Shown here: positions 18,960-28,074 of the stretch, one piece after another
How positions within the stretch are numbered: the stretch's first letter is position 1
How the letters are laid out: each line of letters opens with the position of its first letter
From: Lysobacter oculi
Lineage (GTDB): Bacteria > Pseudomonadota > Gammaproteobacteria > Xanthomonadales > Xanthomonadaceae
Direction of reading: 5' to 3'
DNA: 64,000 nucleotides
NCBI RefSeq assembly: GCF_003293695.1
Contig: NZ_CP029556.1
Span: forward strand, 1,064,001-1,128,000
The notes under the pieces: model-generated
The model's input: the letters and a program-made list of their open reading frames with translations, nothing else
What the model was told of the DNA's origin: nothing
The model's database searches: none
Program-made: the position numbers and the translations under genes

Positions 18960-19537
18960 CCACGCTCGCCGGCTGGGGCGTGCGGCTGGAACCGTTGTCG
19001 ATGTCGCATGCCGAAGCGCTGGCGCGGGCCAGCGCCGATGGCGAGATCTGGAAGCTGCACTACACCAGCGCGCCGGAACCTGCCGCCGAAGCCGCCTCCA
19101 CCTACATCGCCAGCGCACTCGCCGGTCACAATGCCGGTTCGATGCAGCCCTACGCCGTGTTCGCCGATGACGACCTCGTCGGCACCACGCGCTTCTACGA
19201 CATCGACCGCGAAGTGCCGACCTGCGCCATCGGCTACACCTGGTACGCGGCGCGCGTGCAGCGCAGCCACGTCAACACCGCCTGCAAGCGCCTGCTGCTC
19301 GGCCACGCCTTCGAGGCGATGGACATGCGCACGGTCTACTTCCACACCAGCCACCAGAACCTGCGCTCGCAGGCGGCCATCGAGCGGCTCGGCGCGAAGA
19401 AGGACGGCGTGTTGCGCCAGCACCGTCGGCAGAAGGACAGCAGCCTGCGCGATACCGTCTGCTATTCGATCCTCGACAGCGAGTGGCCCGCCGTGCGCGG
19501 CGGCCTGGACGCGAAGCTCGCCAACATCGCGCGCTGA
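18956..19537 (+). CDS. GNAT-family acetyltransferase, RimJ/RimL type
   Basis: A 193-residue acetyltransferase of the ribosomal-protein/small-molecule RimJ-RimL group: VGTTRFYDID, IGYTWYAARVQRSHVNT, LLLGHAFEAMDMRTVYFHTSHQN and the ending RLGAKKDGVLRQHRRQKD are typical of enzymes that acetylate N-termini or small amines. It begins with GTG at 18956, inside the upstream lipoprotein's last codons. It is convergent with the dehydrogenase gene, and the two stop codons abut in a TGATCA palindrome. Confidence 0.88.
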   Translation: MTTLAGWGVRLEPLSMSHAEALARASADGEIWKLHYTSAPEPAAEAASTYIASALAGHNAGSMQPYAVFADDDLVGTTRFYDIDREVPTCAIGYTWYAARVQRSHVNTACKRLLLGHAFEAMDMRTVYFHTSHQNLRSQAAIERLGAKKDGVLRQHRRQKDSSLRDTVCYSILDSEWPAVRGGLDAKLANIAR

Positions 19538-20923
19538 TCAGTCGATCAGCTTGCCCGGGTTCATCAGTCCGTCCGGGTCCAGCACCTGCCTGATGCCGCG
19601 CATCAACGCGATCTCTTCGGCACTGCGGGTGCCTTGCAGATAGGGCTTCTTGACCAGCCCGATGCCGTGTTCGGCGGAGATGCTGCCGCCATGCTTCGCC
19701 AGCAGGTCGGCCAGCAGGCGCGTCACCCGCTCGCAGTCGCGGACGAAATCAGCGGCGGCGAGATCGGCCGGCTTGAGCACGTTGATGTGCAGGTTGCCGT
19801 CGCCGATGTGGCCGAACCAGACCACTTCGAAATGCGGATATTCGGCGGCAAGCAAGGCTTCCGCCTCGTGCAGGAAGGCCGGCAGCGCGGAGATGCGCAG
19901 CGAGACATCGTTCTTGTACGGCGTGTGCGAGGCGAGCGATTCGGTGATGCCTTCGCGCAGCCGCCACAGTTGCGCGGCCTGCGCCTCGCTGCCGGCGATC
20001 ACGCCATCCAGCGCCCAACCTTCGGTCATGCCCTGCTCGAACAGGGCGAGTGCGGCGGTTTCGTCGGCCTCGCCTTCGTGGGCGTATTCGACCACGGCGT
20101 AGAAGGCGTAATCCTCGGCGAACGGCCGCTGCCCGCCATGCGCGACGACATGCGCCAGCGCGCGGGCGGTGAAGAATTCGAAGGCCTCCAGCCGCAGGCC
20201 CGCACGCAGGGCCGCGAAGGCGGCGAGCACGGCATCGAAATCCGGCATCGCAAGCAACATCACCTGCGTCGGTGGCGGCGGCTCGGTGAGTGACAGCATC
20301 GCCTCGACCACGATGCCGAGCGTGCCCTCGCTGCCGATGAAAAGCTGGCGCAGGTCGTAGCCGCTGGAATTCTTGACCAGCCCGTTGTTGAGCCGCAGCA
20401 CCTCGCCCGCGCCGGTCACCACGGTCAGCCCGGCGATCCACTCTCGGGTGTTGCCATAGCGCAGCACGCGGATGCCGCCGGCATTGGTATTGATGTTGCC
20501 GCCGATCGTGCACGAGCCGCGCGCGGCGAAATCCACCGGGTACTGCAGGCCGTGGTCGCGGGCCGCGTCCTGCGCCGCCTGCAGGGTGATGCCGGCCTGC
20601 ACGTGCAGCAGGCGATCCACCGGGTCGAAGCCGATGACGCGGTTCATCCGCTCCAGGCTCACGACCAGTTCGCCATTGGCCGCGACCGCGCCGCCCGACA
20701 GGCCGGTGCGCCCGCCCGAAGGCACCAGCGCCACCCGCGCCTCACGCGCCCAGCGCACGATGCCGACCACTTCATCCACGCTGGCCGGCAGCGCGATGGC
20801 GAACGGCGCGGGCGTCCAGCGCCGGGTCCAGTCGCGGCCGTAATGCGCCAGGTCGTTGGCATCGCTCAGCAGGCGCAATCCGGGCAGCGCGTCGCGCAGG
20901 GTATCAAGGTTCGGCAGGCTCAT
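19538..20923 (-). CDS. FAD-binding dehydrogenase, probable D-2-hydroxyglutarate dehydrogenase
   Basis: A 461-residue flavoprotein of the GlcD/D2HGDH group. The FAD-binding part shows PSGGRTGLSGGAV and NINTNAGGIRVLRYGN; the C-terminal oxidase domain has the metal-binding GHIGDGNLHINV and the closing AEHGIG block. Family alternatives are D-lactate or glycolate oxidase. It is divergent from serA across a 54-base gap. SerA-type enzymes can make D-2-hydroxyglutarate by reducing 2-oxoglutarate, and in Pseudomonas a D2HGDH removes it and helps drive serine synthesis, so D-2-hydroxyglutarate is the favoured substrate here (inference). Confidence 0.88.
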   Translation of the reverse strand: MSLPNLDTLRDALPGLRLLSDANDLAHYGRDWTRRWTPAPFAIALPASVDEVVGIVRWAREARVALVPSGGRTGLSGGAVAANGELVVSLERMNRVIGFDPVDRLLHVQAGITLQAAQDAARDHGLQYPVDFAARGSCTIGGNINTNAGGIRVLRYGNTREWIAGLTVVTGAGEVLRLNNGLVKNSSGYDLRQLFIGSEGTLGIVVEAMLSLTEPPPPTQVMLLAMPDFDAVLAAFAALRAGLRLEAFEFFTARALAHVVAHGGQRPFAEDYAFYAVVEYAHEGEADETAALALFEQGMTEGWALDGVIAGSEAQAAQLWRLREGITESLASHTPYKNDVSLRISALPAFLHEAEALLAAEYPHFEVVWFGHIGDGNLHINVLKPADLAAADFVRDCERVTRLLADLLAKHGGSISAEHGIGLVKKPYLQGTRSAEEIALMRGIRQVLDPDGLMNPGKLID

Positions 20924-20977
20924 CGGGCTAGCCTAACGCAGTATGCTGCGGTGCAACGCCGCCCTCTTCCCCGCATC

Positions 20978-22213
20978 GTGTCCCCCACTTCCTTCCCCAA
21001 ATCCGACATCCGCGTGCTGCTGCTGGAAGGCATCAGCGACCGCGCCGCCCAGTCCTTCGCCGATGCCGGCTACAGCGACATCCGCCGCTTCGACAAGGCG
21101 CTCTCGCCCGACGTGCTGGTCGCCGAACTGCGCGAGGCGCACATCGTCGGCATCCGCTCGCGCACCCGGCTCGATGCCGACACGCTGGCCCACGCCCGCA
21201 AGCTGATCACCATCGGCGCGTTCTGCATCGGCACCAACCAGATCGACCTGGCCGCCGCCAAGCGCGCCGGCATCCCGGTGTTCAACGCGCCCTACTCCAA
21301 CACCCGCAGCGTGGCCGAACTGGTCATCGCCGAAACGATCATGCTGATGCGCGGCATCCCGCAGAAGTCGTCGCAATGCCACCGTGGTGGCTGGTCCAAG
21401 TCCGCCGCCGGCAGCCACGAAGTGCGCGGCAAGACGCTCGGCATCGTCGGCTACGGCCACATCGGCACCCAGGTCGGGGTGATGGCCGAAGCGCTCGGCA
21501 TGCACGTCATCTACCACGACATCGAAACCAAGCTCACGCTCGGCAACGCACGTCATGCCGGCGGGCTGGACGCGCTGCTCGCCGGCAGCGACATCGTCAC
21601 CCTGCACGTACCGGAAACGCCCGCCACGAAATTGATGATCGGTGCCGCCGAACTCGCGCGCATGAAGCCCGGCGCGCATCTCATCAATGCCTCGCGCGGC
21701 ACGGTGGTGGATATCGATGCGCTGGCCGAAGCCCTGTCGCGCGGCCACATCGGCGGCGCGGCGGTGGACGTGTTCCCGGCCGAACCCGAGGGCAATGCCG
21801 ATGCCTTCGTGTCACCGCTGTGCGGCATGGACAACGTCATCCTCACCCCGCACATCGGCGGCAGCACGCTGGAGGCGCAGGACAACATCGGCGCGGAAGT
21901 CGCGGCCAAACTCGTGCGCTACAGCGACAACGGCAGCACGCTCTCGGCGGTCAATTTCCCCGAGGTCACCCTGCCCGAGCACCACGGCAGCCACCGTTTC
22001 CTGCACATCCACCGCAACGTGCCGGGCGTGCTCTCGCGGATCAACGAGGTGTTTTCCGCGCGCGGCATCAACATCGACGGCCAGTACCTGCGCACCGATC
22101 CGGAGCTGGGTTATGTGGTGATCGATGCGGCTTCGGACCGCGACGAAGCCGTCCGCCTGCGCGAAGCGCTGGCCGCCATCGAAGGCACCCTGCGCACCCG
22201 CGTGCTGTACTGA
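20978..22213 (+). CDS. serA: D-3-phosphoglycerate dehydrogenase
   Basis: First enzyme of serine synthesis; 411 residues from a GTG start at 20978 (VSPTSFPKSDIRVLLLEG), matching the 410-residue E. coli enzyme. The NAD-binding loop is GYGHIGTQ; catalytic Arg, Glu and His are in NASRGTVVD, VFPAEPEG and TPHIGGST. A C-terminal ACT domain (about 335-411, HRFLHIHRNVPGVLSRIN) indicates feedback inhibition by serine. The frame is open upstream into the divergent dehydrogenase gene, but only the GTG start yields the normal N-terminus. The stop abuts that of the convergent Nudix gene. Confidence 0.95.
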   Translation: MSPTSFPKSDIRVLLLEGISDRAAQSFADAGYSDIRRFDKALSPDVLVAELREAHIVGIRSRTRLDADTLAHARKLITIGAFCIGTNQIDLAAAKRAGIPVFNAPYSNTRSVAELVIAETIMLMRGIPQKSSQCHRGGWSKSAAGSHEVRGKTLGIVGYGHIGTQVGVMAEALGMHVIYHDIETKLTLGNARHAGGLDALLAGSDIVTLHVPETPATKLMIGAAELARMKPGAHLINASRGTVVDIDALAEALSRGHIGGAAVDVFPAEPEGNADAFVSPLCGMDNVILTPHIGGSTLEAQDNIGAEVAAKLVRYSDNGSTLSAVNFPEVTLPEHHGSHRFLHIHRNVPGVLSRINEVFSARGINIDGQYLRTDPELGYVVIDAASDRDEAVRLREALAAIEGTLRTRVLY

Positions 22214-22768
22214 TCAGCGCGCGGCGCGGGCCAGCCAGCGCCGCGCCATCCGGCGCAGCGACGGGTCCATCGATTCATCGGCGGCGACGTCCTCGATGTC
22301 GCGCCAGGCGAGATCCAGCGATTCCTCGCTGACCGCGAACGCCTCGTCGCCGCACGCCTGCACCACGAAGCGCACGTCGTGATGCCAATGGCCGGGCACG
22401 CCCTTGTGCTCGGGAATCCAGTGGCGGTCCAGGTCGAAGATGGCGGGCTCGACGCGCATGTCGGTCAAACCGGACTCTTCTTCCGCCTCCTTCAGCGCGA
22501 CATTCGCCAGGTCCTCGTCGCCATCCGCATGCCCGCCCAGCTGCAGCCAGCGGCCCAGCTTGCGATGGTGGGTGAGCAGCGTGCGCCGGCCATCCGCGCT
22601 CACCAGCCAGCTCGACGCGGTGAAGTGGCCGGCCTCGCGCTCGCGCGTATAGGCGATGTGGCCTTCGTCGGCGAGCGTGGCGAATCCGGTGGTCGTGGCT
22701 TCATCCTCATCGGGATGCAGGCGCCGCCATTCATCGAGTCGCGGGGTGATCTGCCAGGGCGTGTTCAT
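22214..22768 (-). CDS. Nudix hydrolase
   Basis: A 184-residue Nudix-fold pyrophosphohydrolase. The Nudix box is readable as GHADGDE, seven residues, then KEAEEESGL: G-x5-E-x7-KE-x-EE-x-GL, with Lys in place of the usual Arg. The substrate is not predictable. The start at 22768 (MNTPWQIT) is chosen as the first plausible Met; another in-frame ATG lies 15 bases upstream and neither has a strong ribosome site. Divergent from the permease gene at 22914. Confidence 0.85.
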   Translation of the reverse strand: MNTPWQITPRLDEWRRLHPDEDEATTTGFATLADEGHIAYTREREAGHFTASSWLVSADGRRTLLTHHRKLGRWLQLGGHADGDEDLANVALKEAEEESGLTDMRVEPAIFDLDRHWIPEHKGVPGHWHHDVRFVVQACGDEAFAVSEESLDLAWRDIEDVAADESMDPSLRRMARRWLARAAR

Positions 22769-22913
22769 GCGTCGATGCTGCATTGCATCACACGGATGCG
22801 CAACTCCAGGAGCGCGTGAACGCCTTGTGCAGGAAGGCAATAGGCGGTTATGTTCGCGGCTGCTCGTCGATTCGGGCAGTCCATCCACTGATGTTGCCCC
22901 CGGGGAGAACACG

Positions 22914-24458
22914 ATGCTGTTCCAACGCGTCAAGCCGCTCGACAAGATTCTCGAGACCGCCGAAAAGAAGTCACTGAAGCGCCAGCTCGGCGCGTTCCAG
23001 CTCACCATGCTCGGCATCGGCGCCATCATCGGCACCGGCATCTTCGTACTCACCGCCGAAGCAGGCCAGAAGGCCGGCCCGGCGATGATGATCGCCTTCG
23101 TCATCGCGGCCATCGTCTGCGCGCTGGCCGCGCTGGCCTATTCCGAACTCGCCTCGATGGTCCCGGTCTCCGGTTCCGCCTACACCTATACCTATGCGGT
23201 GATGGGCGAAACGCTGGCCTGGGTGGTCGGCTGGGCGCTCGTCCTTGAATATGCGGTCGCCGCAGGCGCGGTGGCGGTGGGCTGGTCGGGCTACATGAAC
23301 GGCCTGCTCGCCAGTGCAGGGATGGAGCTGCCCCGCGCGCTCAGGACCGGTCCGATGGATGGCGGCGCGTTCAACGTGCTCGCTTTCCTGATCGCGCTGG
23401 TCGTCACCTTCCTCCTGGTGATCGGCACCTCCAAGTCGGCCAAGGTCAACGCGGTGCTGGTGCTGATCAAGGTGATCGCGCTGACCGCCTTCATCTTCAT
23501 CGCGGTGCCGGCGGCCAAGGACGTCAACTTCCAGCCCTTCTTCCCGACCGGCTGGGGCAGCCCGATGGGCGGCGTCGGCGTGCTGGGCGCGGCGGCTTCG
23601 ATCTTCTTCGCCTACGTCGGCTTCGACGCGGTCTCCACCGCCGCCGAGGAAACCAAGAACCCGAACCGCAACATCCCGATCGGCCTGATCGGTTCGCTGC
23701 TGGTCTGCACCATCTTCTACATGCTGGTCAGCTACGGTGCAGTGGGTGCCATCGGTGCGCAGCCGATGCTGGACGCGGCCGGCTTGGCCATCCACCCGGG
23801 CACCCCGGAAATGGCCGCCGCCTGCGCCGCCAACAATCCCGACGCGCTGGTCTGCAGCAAGGAGCCGCTGGCCCACGTGCTGAAGGTGATGGGGTTCGCG
23901 GGCTGGGGCAATGCGATCGGGACCGCCGCCGCGCTGGCCCTGCCCTCGGTCATCCTGATGATGATCTACGGCCAGACCCGCATCTTCTTCACCATGTCGC
24001 GTGACGGCCTGCTGCCGGAGATCCTGAGCCGCGTGCATCCCAAGTTCCATACCCCGCACGTGGTGACCATCCTGACCGGCATTTTCGTGGCACTGTTCGC
24101 GGCGATGTTCCCGGTGGGCATCCTGGCCGACATCTCCAACTCCGGCACGCTGTTCGCGTTCATGGCAGTGGCCGCCGGCGTGCTGATCCTGCGCAAGCGT
24201 GATCCGGGCCGTCATCGCCCGTTCCGCACGCCGATGGCCTGGATCGTCTGCCCGCTGGCGATCCTCGGCTGCCTGCTGCTGTTCTTCAACCTGTCGCTGT
24301 ACACCATCGGCCTGTTCGTCGGCTGGGCGGTGATCGGCCTGATCGTGTACGCCGTGTACGGCTATCGCAACAGCGACCTGGCCCGTGGCATCACCGGCCC
24401 GGAAGGCGGCCCGAAGATCGATCCGGAACCGCCGTTCCACGAAGGCCCGCAGGCCTGA
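22914..24458 (+). CDS. APC-family amino acid permease
   Basis: A 514-residue inner-membrane transporter with about twelve helices. The APC signature GIGAIIGTGIFVLTA lies near the N-terminus, followed by VSGSAYTYTYAVMGE and FAYVGFDAVSTAAEETKNP (TM6 region), and the C-terminal half has GQTRIFFTMSRDGLLP. This is the cationic amino acid transporter-like subgroup (YfnA/CAT type), so import of a basic or branched amino acid is likely but unproven. GGGGAGA precedes the ATG at 22914. The frame is open further upstream without homologous sequence. A strong terminator follows. Confidence 0.92.
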   Translation: MLFQRVKPLDKILETAEKKSLKRQLGAFQLTMLGIGAIIGTGIFVLTAEAGQKAGPAMMIAFVIAAIVCALAALAYSELASMVPVSGSAYTYTYAVMGETLAWVVGWALVLEYAVAAGAVAVGWSGYMNGLLASAGMELPRALRTGPMDGGAFNVLAFLIALVVTFLLVIGTSKSAKVNAVLVLIKVIALTAFIFIAVPAAKDVNFQPFFPTGWGSPMGGVGVLGAAASIFFAYVGFDAVSTAAEETKNPNRNIPIGLIGSLLVCTIFYMLVSYGAVGAIGAQPMLDAAGLAIHPGTPEMAAACAANNPDALVCSKEPLAHVLKVMGFAGWGNAIGTAAALALPSVILMMIYGQTRIFFTMSRDGLLPEILSRVHPKFHTPHVVTILTGIFVALFAAMFPVGILADISNSGTLFAFMAVAAGVLILRKRDPGRHRPFRTPMAWIVCPLAILGCLLLFFNLSLYTIGLFVGWAVIGLIVYAVYGYRNSDLARGITGPEGGPKIDPEPPFHEGPQA

Positions 24459-24479
24459 TCCATCCGTGATGGCTTGACG

Positions 24480-24510
24480 AAACGGCGCGGACTTCCGCGC
24501 CGTTTTCGTT
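24480..24510 (+). terminator. Intrinsic terminator after the permease gene
   Basis: AAACGGCGCGG pairs with CCGCGCCGTTT around an ACTT loop, followed by TCGTTT. It lies 22 bases downstream of the stop codon and upstream of mtnB. Confidence 0.85.
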
Positions 24511-24556
24511 TGCGCGCGTTGCGGAAGCGGCCACCCCGATTCGCTACACTCACCGC

Positions 24557-25195
24557 ATGAACGATGCCCTCCCCTACGACGCACAACGGCTGCGCCACCT
24601 GGCCGGCGAACTGATCACCAACATCCGCGAACTTGGCCATGCCGGGTGGACGCCGGCGACCAGCAGCAATTTCTCAATGCGGCTGGATGAACGCCATGCC
24701 GCGATCACCGTGTCGGGCCGCAACAAGACGCGGCTGACCGAGGCCGACATCATGGTGGTGGACTTCGATGGCCAGCCGGTCGCCACCGAGCTCCGCCCGT
24801 CCGCCGAAACCCTGTTGCACACGCAGCTCTACAAGCGCTTCCCGGAGATCGGCTGCGTACTGCACACGCACTCGCTGGTTCAGACGGTCGCCTCGCGGCT
24901 GTTCGCGCCGCAGGGCCATGTGCGCTTCGAGGACTACGAACTGCAGAAGGCCTTCGCCGGCAACACCACGCACGATGCCGCGATGGACGTGCCGGTCTTC
25001 GCCAACACCCAGGACATGCAGGAACTGGCGGCCAAGGTTGAAGACGCGCTGGATCGCCAGTGCATGTGGGGCTATCTGATCGAAGGCCACGGCGTCTATG
25101 CCTGGGGCCGCGACATGCCCGAAGCCCGCCGCCACCTGGAGGCGTTCGAATTCCTGCTCGCCTGCGAGCTCAAGATGATGGAGTTGGGGAAGTGA
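24557..25195 (+). CDS. mtnB: Methylthioribulose-1-phosphate dehydratase
   Basis: A 212-residue class II aldolase-fold enzyme that dehydrates 5-methylthioribulose-1-phosphate in the methionine salvage pathway. Zinc-binding and fold motifs are visible: [31 protein letters not shown] (metal histidines) and EGHGVYAWG. First gene of a plus-strand mtnB-mtnD-mtnC set; its stop overlaps the GTG start of mtnD by three bases. I see no SAM-type riboswitch in the short upstream gap. Confidence 0.94.
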   Translation: MNDALPYDAQRLRHLAGELITNIRELGHAGWTPATSSNFSMRLDERHAAITVSGRNKTRLTEADIMVVDFDGQPVATELRPSAETLLHTQLYKRFPEIGCVLHTHSLVQTVASRLFAPQGHVRFEDYELQKAFAGNTTHDAAMDVPVFANTQDMQELAAKVEDALDRQCMWGYLIEGHGVYAWGRDMPEARRHLEAFEFLLACELKMMELGK

Positions 25196-25743
25196 GCCGC
25201 CTGCGCATCTATGAGGTCGATGCACCGACCACCGTCGTGCGCGAATCGCGCGACCATGCGGCCATCGCCGCCGAGCTGTCTGCCATCGGCGTGCTGTTCG
25301 AGCAGTGGCAGGCCTCGCAGCCGGTGCAGGCCGGCGACGCAGCCGAGGCGATCATGGACGCCTACCGCGCCGACATCGACCGCCTCGTCGCCGAGAACGG
25401 CTTCAACAGCGTGGACGTGGTGAGCATCGCGCCGGACAACCCGCAGCGCGAAGTGATGCGTGCCAAGTTCCTGGAGGAACACACGCACAAGGAAGGCGAG
25501 ATCCGCTTCTTCGTCGATGGCAGCGGCCTGTTCTCGCTGCACGTGGGCGACAAGGTCTACGAAGTGCTGTGCGAGAAAGGCGACCTGATCTCGGTGCCGG
25601 ACAACACCACGCACTGGTTCGACATGGGCGCCGAGCCGGAATTCGTGGCGCTCCGCTTCTTCACCAATCCGGACGGCTGGGTCGGCGATTTCACCGGCAG
25701 CGACATCGCCCAGCGCTTCCCGCGTTACGAGCGCGACGCATGA
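25192..25743 (+). CDS. mtnD: Acireductone dioxygenase
   Basis: A 183-residue cupin that cleaves the acireductone intermediate to 2-keto-4-methylthiobutyrate and formate (Fe form), or makes CO (Ni form). The metal ligands are seen as His-x-His and Glu in [13 protein letters not shown] plus His in NTTHWFDMG. It starts with GTG at 25192 (GTGA overlap with mtnB) and overlaps mtnC by four bases (ATGA), consistent with tight co-translation. Confidence 0.94.
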   Translation: MSRLRIYEVDAPTTVVRESRDHAAIAAELSAIGVLFEQWQASQPVQAGDAAEAIMDAYRADIDRLVAENGFNSVDVVSIAPDNPQREVMRAKFLEEHTHKEGEIRFFVDGSGLFSLHVGDKVYEVLCEKGDLISVPDNTTHWFDMGAEPEFVALRFFTNPDGWVGDFTGSDIAQRFPRYERDA

Positions 25744-26435
25744 AGCCGGTCGTCCTCACCGACATCGAAGGCACCACCAGCAGCATTTCCTTCGTGCGCG
25801 AGGTGCTGTTCCCCTATGCACGCGAGCGCCTGCCGGCCTTCGTCGCCGCGAATGCCGACCGGCCCGAGGTGCGCGCCCTGCTCGACCAGGTGGCCACCGA
25901 AAACGGCGCGATGTGCGATGACGCGATGATCTCGGAGACGCTGCAGGGCTGGATCGACGAGGACCGCAAGCACACGGCGCTCAAGGCGCTGCAGGGCATG
26001 ATCTGGGAAGCCGGCTACCACGAAGGCGATTTCCAGGCGCCGATCTATGCCGATGTCGCGCCGGCGCTGCAGCATTGGCATGAGGCCGGCCACCCGCTCG
26101 CCGTGTATTCGTCGGGCTCGGTGCCGGCGCAGAAGCTGCTGTTCTCGCATACCGATGCCGGTGACCTGGCGCCGCTGTTCTCCGGCTGGTTCGATACCGA
26201 AGTCGGCCACAAGCGCGATGCCGACAGCTACCGGCTGATCGCCGACCGGCTCGACCGCGCACCGGGCGACATCGTGTTCCTGTCCGACATCGTCGCCGAG
26301 CTGGATGCCGCGCGCGATGCCGGCATGCGCACCGTGCTGCTGGACCGCCGCGAGGACTACCCCGAGCCGCGCGATGCCGGAGCCACGCACGGCCACGCGC
26401 GCGTCGAATCCTTCGCCGACATCGACCCGGCCTGA
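25740..26435 (+). CDS. mtnC: Enolase-phosphatase E1
   Basis: A 231-residue HAD-superfamily enzyme that enolises and dephosphorylates 2,3-diketo-5-methylthiopentyl-1-phosphate to acireductone, the step before MtnD. HAD motif I is [10 protein letters not shown] (the family uses DIEGT), motif II is YSSGSV, Lys is in GHKRDADSY, and motif IV is [12 protein letters not shown]. Last gene of the mtnBDC operon; convergent with the phosphoesterase gene that begins its 3' end at 26496. mtnA and mtnP are not in the window. Confidence 0.94.
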   Translation: MKPVVLTDIEGTTSSISFVREVLFPYARERLPAFVAANADRPEVRALLDQVATENGAMCDDAMISETLQGWIDEDRKHTALKALQGMIWEAGYHEGDFQAPIYADVAPALQHWHEAGHPLAVYSSGSVPAQKLLFSHTDAGDLAPLFSGWFDTEVGHKRDADSYRLIADRLDRAPGDIVFLSDIVAELDAARDAGMRTVLLDRREDYPEPRDAGATHGHARVESFADIDPA

Positions 26436-26495
26436 TCGCTCCGAAGCTCCGCGCGGATCACGCGAATCGCTTCATCCAACACCTGAGCGCGATGC

Positions 26496-28049
26496 TCAGG
26501 GCGCCGCGTCCTGCAGCGAATACGTGGTCTTCGCGGTGGTTTCGCCCTTCCAGCGGTCGAACGCACGGACTTCGACAACATGATCGCCGACGGCGAGATC
26601 GGTCGGCAGCGCTCCGCGCCACAGGTGCGTGGACGGCACGGCTTCCGGCGAACGGTCGTAGCCGCGCAAGGCATCGGCGATATCGTCGCGGGCGTTCTCG
26701 GCGAGCAGCGCGGGATCGGGCTGGATGACGCGGCGCATCGGCTTCCACGCGCCGCCATCGACCCGGTATTCGACGCGGGTGTCGTCCATCCCCATCCAGA
26801 CATTGGCGTAAAGACCCCACGCGGGATAGGCACCGCGCCGCAGCACCTTCGGCGCGTGCAGGCCGATGGCGTCCGCCGCCGGCGCGGCCGGCCGGTAGTC
26901 CAGCGCGTAACGGCCATCCGGCTGCACGGTCAGCCATGCGTGGCCGTTGGGCGTGCCGTCGGCCATCGTGGTGTCGGGGATGCCGCGTGCATCCTTCACC
27001 CCCGACCAGAACGCGCCGCAGGTGGCGCCGACGTTGTACTCATGCAGCGGCGTCGCGCCGTGCCAGCCACTGTCCGCGCCGTGGAAGACATGGCGTTGCG
27101 TGTGCATGTGCGCCGACAGCACCAGCACGTGCGGGAAGCCGGCCAGCAGACCGAACAGCCGTTCGCGGTCGGCATCGCGGAAGGTGTCGCGGTCCGGTGT
27201 TTCGAACAGCGGGATGTGCATCGACACCACCAGCAGCCGGTCCTTCGGCAGCATCGGCAGCAGGGTTTCAAGGAAGGCGAACTGGTCCTCGCGGAAACCG
27301 CCGATGTAGCGATGCTCGCCCTTGTCGTAGCTCGACACCACGTCGTCCAGCACCACGAAGCTCGCCTGCGGCTCCTGCCAGGCGAAGGTGTCGGCCCCGA
27401 AAGCGGCGCGGAAGCTGTGCAGCGCGGAGGCGTCGTCGTGCGCGCCGGAGAGATCGGCATCGTGGTTGCCGGGCACGTACAGCCACGGCACGGCCAGGCG
27501 TGCGGCGCTCGCCTTGAGCGCGGGGTACAGCGCGGGATCGTCGTGGGTGATGTCGCCGAGCATCACGCCGAGCGTGGCGTCGTGGTGGCCCACCAGCGGC
27601 TCGACGATGTCACGCCCGAAGTAGCCGACATCGACCATCGATTTCGGCTGCGGGTCGCCGAACACCAGCACGCGCAGGTCGCCTTCATCCGCCTTCGCCT
27701 CGCGCTTCAGGCCGAGCGGCGCGCATTGCCCGCCCGGCTGGCCGCTTCGCCAGTAATCGGCGCTGCCGTCGGCACGACGATGTACGGAAAAGTCAGCCGG
27801 CTTCACCACGAAGACGGGTTGGCCGAGGCGTTCGGGCAAGCGGTAAAGCCCCCGGGCATCGGTGCGGACGATGTCGCGGCCGTTGGACATGGGGATGCCG
27901 GCCAGTCCGGGTTCGCCGGCATCGCGCACGCCATCGCCGTCGTGGTCGTCGAAGACCAGGCCCTGGTGGCAGGTCCCGGGCGTCGCGGCCTGCGACATCG
28001 AGGGCACGAGGGACAGGGCGAGCAGGAGCAGACAGGGACGCATATCCAT
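26496..28049 (-). CDS. Exported calcineurin-like phosphoesterase
   Basis: A 517-residue metallophosphoesterase with a Sec signal peptide (MRPCLLLLALSLVPSMSQA). An N-terminal beta domain (GLVFDDHDGDGVRDAGEPGL, like those of exported calcineurin-type proteins) precedes the catalytic domain: FGDPQ, LGDITHDDP, PGNHD and, near the end, LSAHMHTQRH, which together supply the two-metal site. A further C-terminal beta domain follows. Substrates may be periplasmic phosphate esters. It lies 25 bases downstream of hisIE on the same strand, so it may be read through from the histidine operon. The start is 28049 (MDMRP) or 28043. Confidence 0.85.
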   Translation of the reverse strand: MDMRPCLLLLALSLVPSMSQAATPGTCHQGLVFDDHDGDGVRDAGEPGLAGIPMSNGRDIVRTDARGLYRLPERLGQPVFVVKPADFSVHRRADGSADYWRSGQPGGQCAPLGLKREAKADEGDLRVLVFGDPQPKSMVDVGYFGRDIVEPLVGHHDATLGVMLGDITHDDPALYPALKASAARLAVPWLYVPGNHDADLSGAHDDASALHSFRAAFGADTFAWQEPQASFVVLDDVVSSYDKGEHRYIGGFREDQFAFLETLLPMLPKDRLLVVSMHIPLFETPDRDTFRDADRERLFGLLAGFPHVLVLSAHMHTQRHVFHGADSGWHGATPLHEYNVGATCGAFWSGVKDARGIPDTTMADGTPNGHAWLTVQPDGRYALDYRPAAPAADAIGLHAPKVLRRGAYPAWGLYANVWMGMDDTRVEYRVDGGAWKPMRRVIQPDPALLAENARDDIADALRGYDRSPEAVPSTHLWRGALPTDLAVGDHVVEVRAFDRWKGETTAKTTYSLQDAAP

Positions 28050-28074
28050 GCAGCCATTATGGAACGGACGCCGC

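Noticed and set aside
22211..22216. TGATCA palindromes at two convergent gene ends (19535-19540 and 22211-22216)
   Set aside because: They arise simply from abutting TGA and TCA stop codons of convergent genes with no gap; not evidence of a binding site.
24459..24556. SAM or other riboswitch ahead of mtnB
   Set aside because: The gap is occupied by the permease terminator and about 45 further bases, too short for a known riboswitch; none of its conserved features is visible.
26482..26500. CCTGAGC-GCGAT-GCTCAGG hairpin between mtnC and the phosphoesterase
   Set aside because: Seven-bp stem without a T-run on either strand and overlapping a stop codon; too weak to call a terminator.
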